Source of the DNA: Sinobacterium norvegicum
GTDB taxonomy: Bacteria > Pseudomonadota > Gammaproteobacteria > Pseudomonadales > Sinobacteriaceae
DNA length: 64,000 bases
Assembly (NCBI RefSeq): GCF_923077115.1
Contig: NZ_CAKLPX010000001.1
Location: forward strand, 434,001-498,000
Reading direction: 5' to 3'
In this document: positions 62,387 to 64,000 of the stretch, in pieces
Numbering within the stretch: the first letter of the stretch is position 1
Layout of the letters: the number at the start of each line of letters is the position of its first letter
Translations under genes and position numbers: made by a program
Notes under the pieces: generated by a model
Told to the model about the DNA's origin: nothing
Seen by the model: the letters and a program-made list of their open reading frames with translations, nothing else
The model's database searches: none

Positions 62387-62408
62387 CCTTTGTTAAGGTG
62401 TTATCACA

Positions 62409-63656
62409 ATGAAAAAAACACTCATGGCTGCGGCCATTCTTGCCACGACGGTTACTCATACTGCCAGCGCAAAAGAAAATGCTGTATTGGTTAATTACAC
62501 CACGATTGCCCACGCAGTATTTGAAGATTCATTACTCACAGCCCAGGCACTTGAAACCTCTATCGATGCACTTATCGCCAGCCCCAGCGAAAAGACACTG
62601 AACGCAGCAAAAGTAGCATGGAAGGCATCGCGTGTGCCCTACCAGCAGAGCGAAGTATTCCGTTTTGGCAACAGTAATGTTGATGACTGGGAAGGACAAC
62701 TTAATGCCTGGCCACTCGATGAGGGCTTGATTGACTACACCTCTACACAATACGAATATGAAATGGGTAATGTTGGCGCACAGGCCAACATCATCGGTAA
62801 TGTGACCCTTGAAATCGGTGGCGAAGTCATTGATATGAGCACTATTACCCCGGACTTACTGGCCAGTTTGAATGAACTTGGTGGCTCAGAGGCAAACGTC
62901 GCTACTGGCTACCACGCGATCGAATTTTTATTGTGGGGACAGGATTTACATGGCTCTAATGCTGGTGCTGGCGAACGCCCATACACTGACTATGCCACAG
63001 GCAACGATTGCACCAACGGCAACTGTAATCGTCGCGCTGAATACTTGAAAGCCACTGTTGCACTACTCATTAACGACCTACAAGATATGACGGCACAATG
63101 GGCACCAAACGACCAGAATAACTATGCCGCCAGCTTCCTACAACAGGACAACTCCGAAGGCATGACTAAGATGTTCTTCGGTATGGGCAGCCTGGCACTG
63201 GGCGAACTGGCAGGTGAGCGCATCAAAGTTGCACTGGAGGCGAACTCGCCTGAGGATGAGCACGACTGCTTTAGCGACAACACTCATTTCTCACATTATT
63301 ACAATGCCAAGGGTATTCAAAACGTTTATCTCGGTGAATATACTCGCATTGATGGCTCGGTCATCACAGGTGCCAGCCTATCGGATGTTGTTGCCAAGAA
63401 AGATAGCAAGGCAGACAAACAACTCACCGCAGCATTAGAGCTTAGTCAACAAAAGCTGCAGTTGTTGGTGGATAGCGCCGAACGAAAAGGTGGACAGAAA
63501 TTTGACCAAATGATTGCCGAAGGTAACTCGGTTGGTCATAAAATCATTACCGATGTAATCTCGGCACTTGTGGCTGAAACCGCATTGATAGAAGAGGCTG
63601 CAATAGCCGCTGGAATTACCAATCTAAACCCTGACACTGCAGATCATCAATTTTAA
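62409..63656 (+). CDS. Imelysin (M75) family iron-regulated protein, IrpA-like
   Basis: 415 residues with a signal peptide (MKKTLMAAAILATTVTHTASA). GYHAIEFLLWGQD contains the GxHxxE motif of the family (G167, H169, E172). Family members bind iron or haem on the cell surface or in the periplasm; peptidase activity is not proven. A cysteine-containing insertion (NDCTNGNCNRR) follows the motif. It shares the Fur-controlled promoter of the preceding porin gene unless it has its own. Confidence 0.9.
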   Translation: MKKTLMAAAILATTVTHTASAKENAVLVNYTTIAHAVFEDSLLTAQALETSIDALIASPSEKTLNAAKVAWKASRVPYQQSEVFRFGNSNVDDWEGQLNAWPLDEGLIDYTSTQYEYEMGNVGAQANIIGNVTLEIGGEVIDMSTITPDLLASLNELGGSEANVATGYHAIEFLLWGQDLHGSNAGAGERPYTDYATGNDCTNGNCNRRAEYLKATVALLINDLQDMTAQWAPNDQNNYAASFLQQDNSEGMTKMFFGMGSLALGELAGERIKVALEANSPEDEHDCFSDNTHFSHYYNAKGIQNVYLGEYTRIDGSVITGASLSDVVAKKDSKADKQLTAALELSQQKLQLLVDSAERKGGQKFDQMIAEGNSVGHKIITDVISALVAETALIEEAAIAAGITNLNPDTADHQF

Positions 63657-63738
63657 TTTCAAGTTGATAGCAGTATGATAATAAGCCAGTCAGGGTGACG
63701 CCTGTGCTGGGTTATTTTTTAATGTGGTATTCATAATC

Positions 63739-64000
63739 ATGTCCAACTTCACCTCTGCAATACTGTTGGTTACGCTGCTCATTACCAGCGGCTACAGCAG
63801 ATCGGCACTGCCTAACGATAGCGTTAAACTTGGTGGCGCCACCACCATCAAAGCCAGCGGAAAAAATGCCTATTCGATGCCGGCAGCTAATATGCCTATG
63901 GCCTCAAGACTGGATTTTAGTGTCGGTAATAGTTTTTTTAAAAACCCCTGGGTATTCGCTCCAGCAACTACCACGGCAAGAGACGGTTTGGGGCCTCTGT
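63739..64000 (+). CDS. Di-haem oxidoreductase (DHOR/DUF1111), 5' part
   Basis: Only the first 87 codons lie in the window. After a signal peptide (about 1-26; LLVTLLITSGYSRSALP), the stretch RLDFSVGNSFFKNPWVFAPA and the following TTTARDGLGPL match the family known as di-haem oxidoreductase or thiol oxidoreductase, which commonly follows an imelysin gene in iron-uptake clusters. The haem-binding CxxCH sites would lie downstream of the window end. Confidence 0.82.
   Translation, partial: MSNFTSAILLVTLLITSGYSRSALPNDSVKLGGATTIKASGKNAYSMPAANMPMASRLDFSVGNSFFKNPWVFAPATTTARDGLGPL

Overview
The window looks like a chromosomal segment of a marine-type gammaproteobacterium. Housekeeping blocks (trxB-aat-bpt-infA-clpA-clpS, ftsK-lolA-rarA-crcB-serS, nudJ-mnmA-hflD-purB-roxA) are in orders typical of Pseudomonadales, Cellvibrionales and Alteromonadales relatives. 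The predicted proteome adds a monomeric isocitrate dehydrogenase, an acetate-sensing CrbS/CrbR pair, LbtU/imelysin iron genes and a giant two-partner-secretion adhesin. Base composition looks moderate (not computed). No species name is claimed. I saw no rRNA, tRNA, insertion sequence, prophage or CRISPR array.

Layout. 1-207 is the 3' end of an unrecognised gene. 200-5252 is a five-gene minus-strand operon: DUF4212 protein, acetate-type sodium symporter, a small membrane-anchored protein, a cNMP/CBS/DUF294 protein and a DnaQ-type exonuclease. acs diverges from it, and a perfect 12-bp palindrome lies midway between the two start codons (5315-5340). 7411-17996 carries a TpsB transporter and a 2859-residue TpsA exoprotein with tandem 669-bp DNA repeats and a two-cysteine C-terminus. 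18291-22426 holds crbR and crbS tail to tail. The acetate genes on both sides suggest that the adhesin module was inserted into an acetate-switch locus. 22535-28042 holds a small unknown gene, a nitroreductase, an MFS carrier, a DUF4279 protein and the tail-specific protease Prc.

28104-37038 is a long minus-strand run: gor, cysG, serS, crcB, rarA, lolA, ftsK. 37248-43253 holds trxB and the N-degron genes aat, bpt, clpA and clpS, together with infA and a CspD-like gene. 43305-47597 has both isocitrate dehydrogenase types, the dimeric Icd and the monomeric Idh, flanking rluE. 47898-53296 holds nudJ, mnmA, hflD, purB, roxA and a GNAT gene, followed by miaE and a DUF1285 gene on the other strand.

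54635-58046 is accessory: a small secreted protein, a divergent homologue of the replication-fork-trap protein Tus, and a secreted protein paired with a HExxH lipoprotein. acnB follows. The window ends with an iron-uptake cluster: an LbtU-type porin behind a promoter overlapped by a Fur box, an imelysin, and the start of a di-haem oxidoreductase.

Themes. Acetate uptake, activation and sensing are gathered in the first 22 kb, and acnB, icd and idh elsewhere in the window carry the resulting carbon onward. The features I consider most worth following are the adhesin inside the acetate locus, with its possible Fur site and disulfide anchor; the Tus homologue with a candidate Ter-like site; and the uncharacterised zincin lipoprotein pair.
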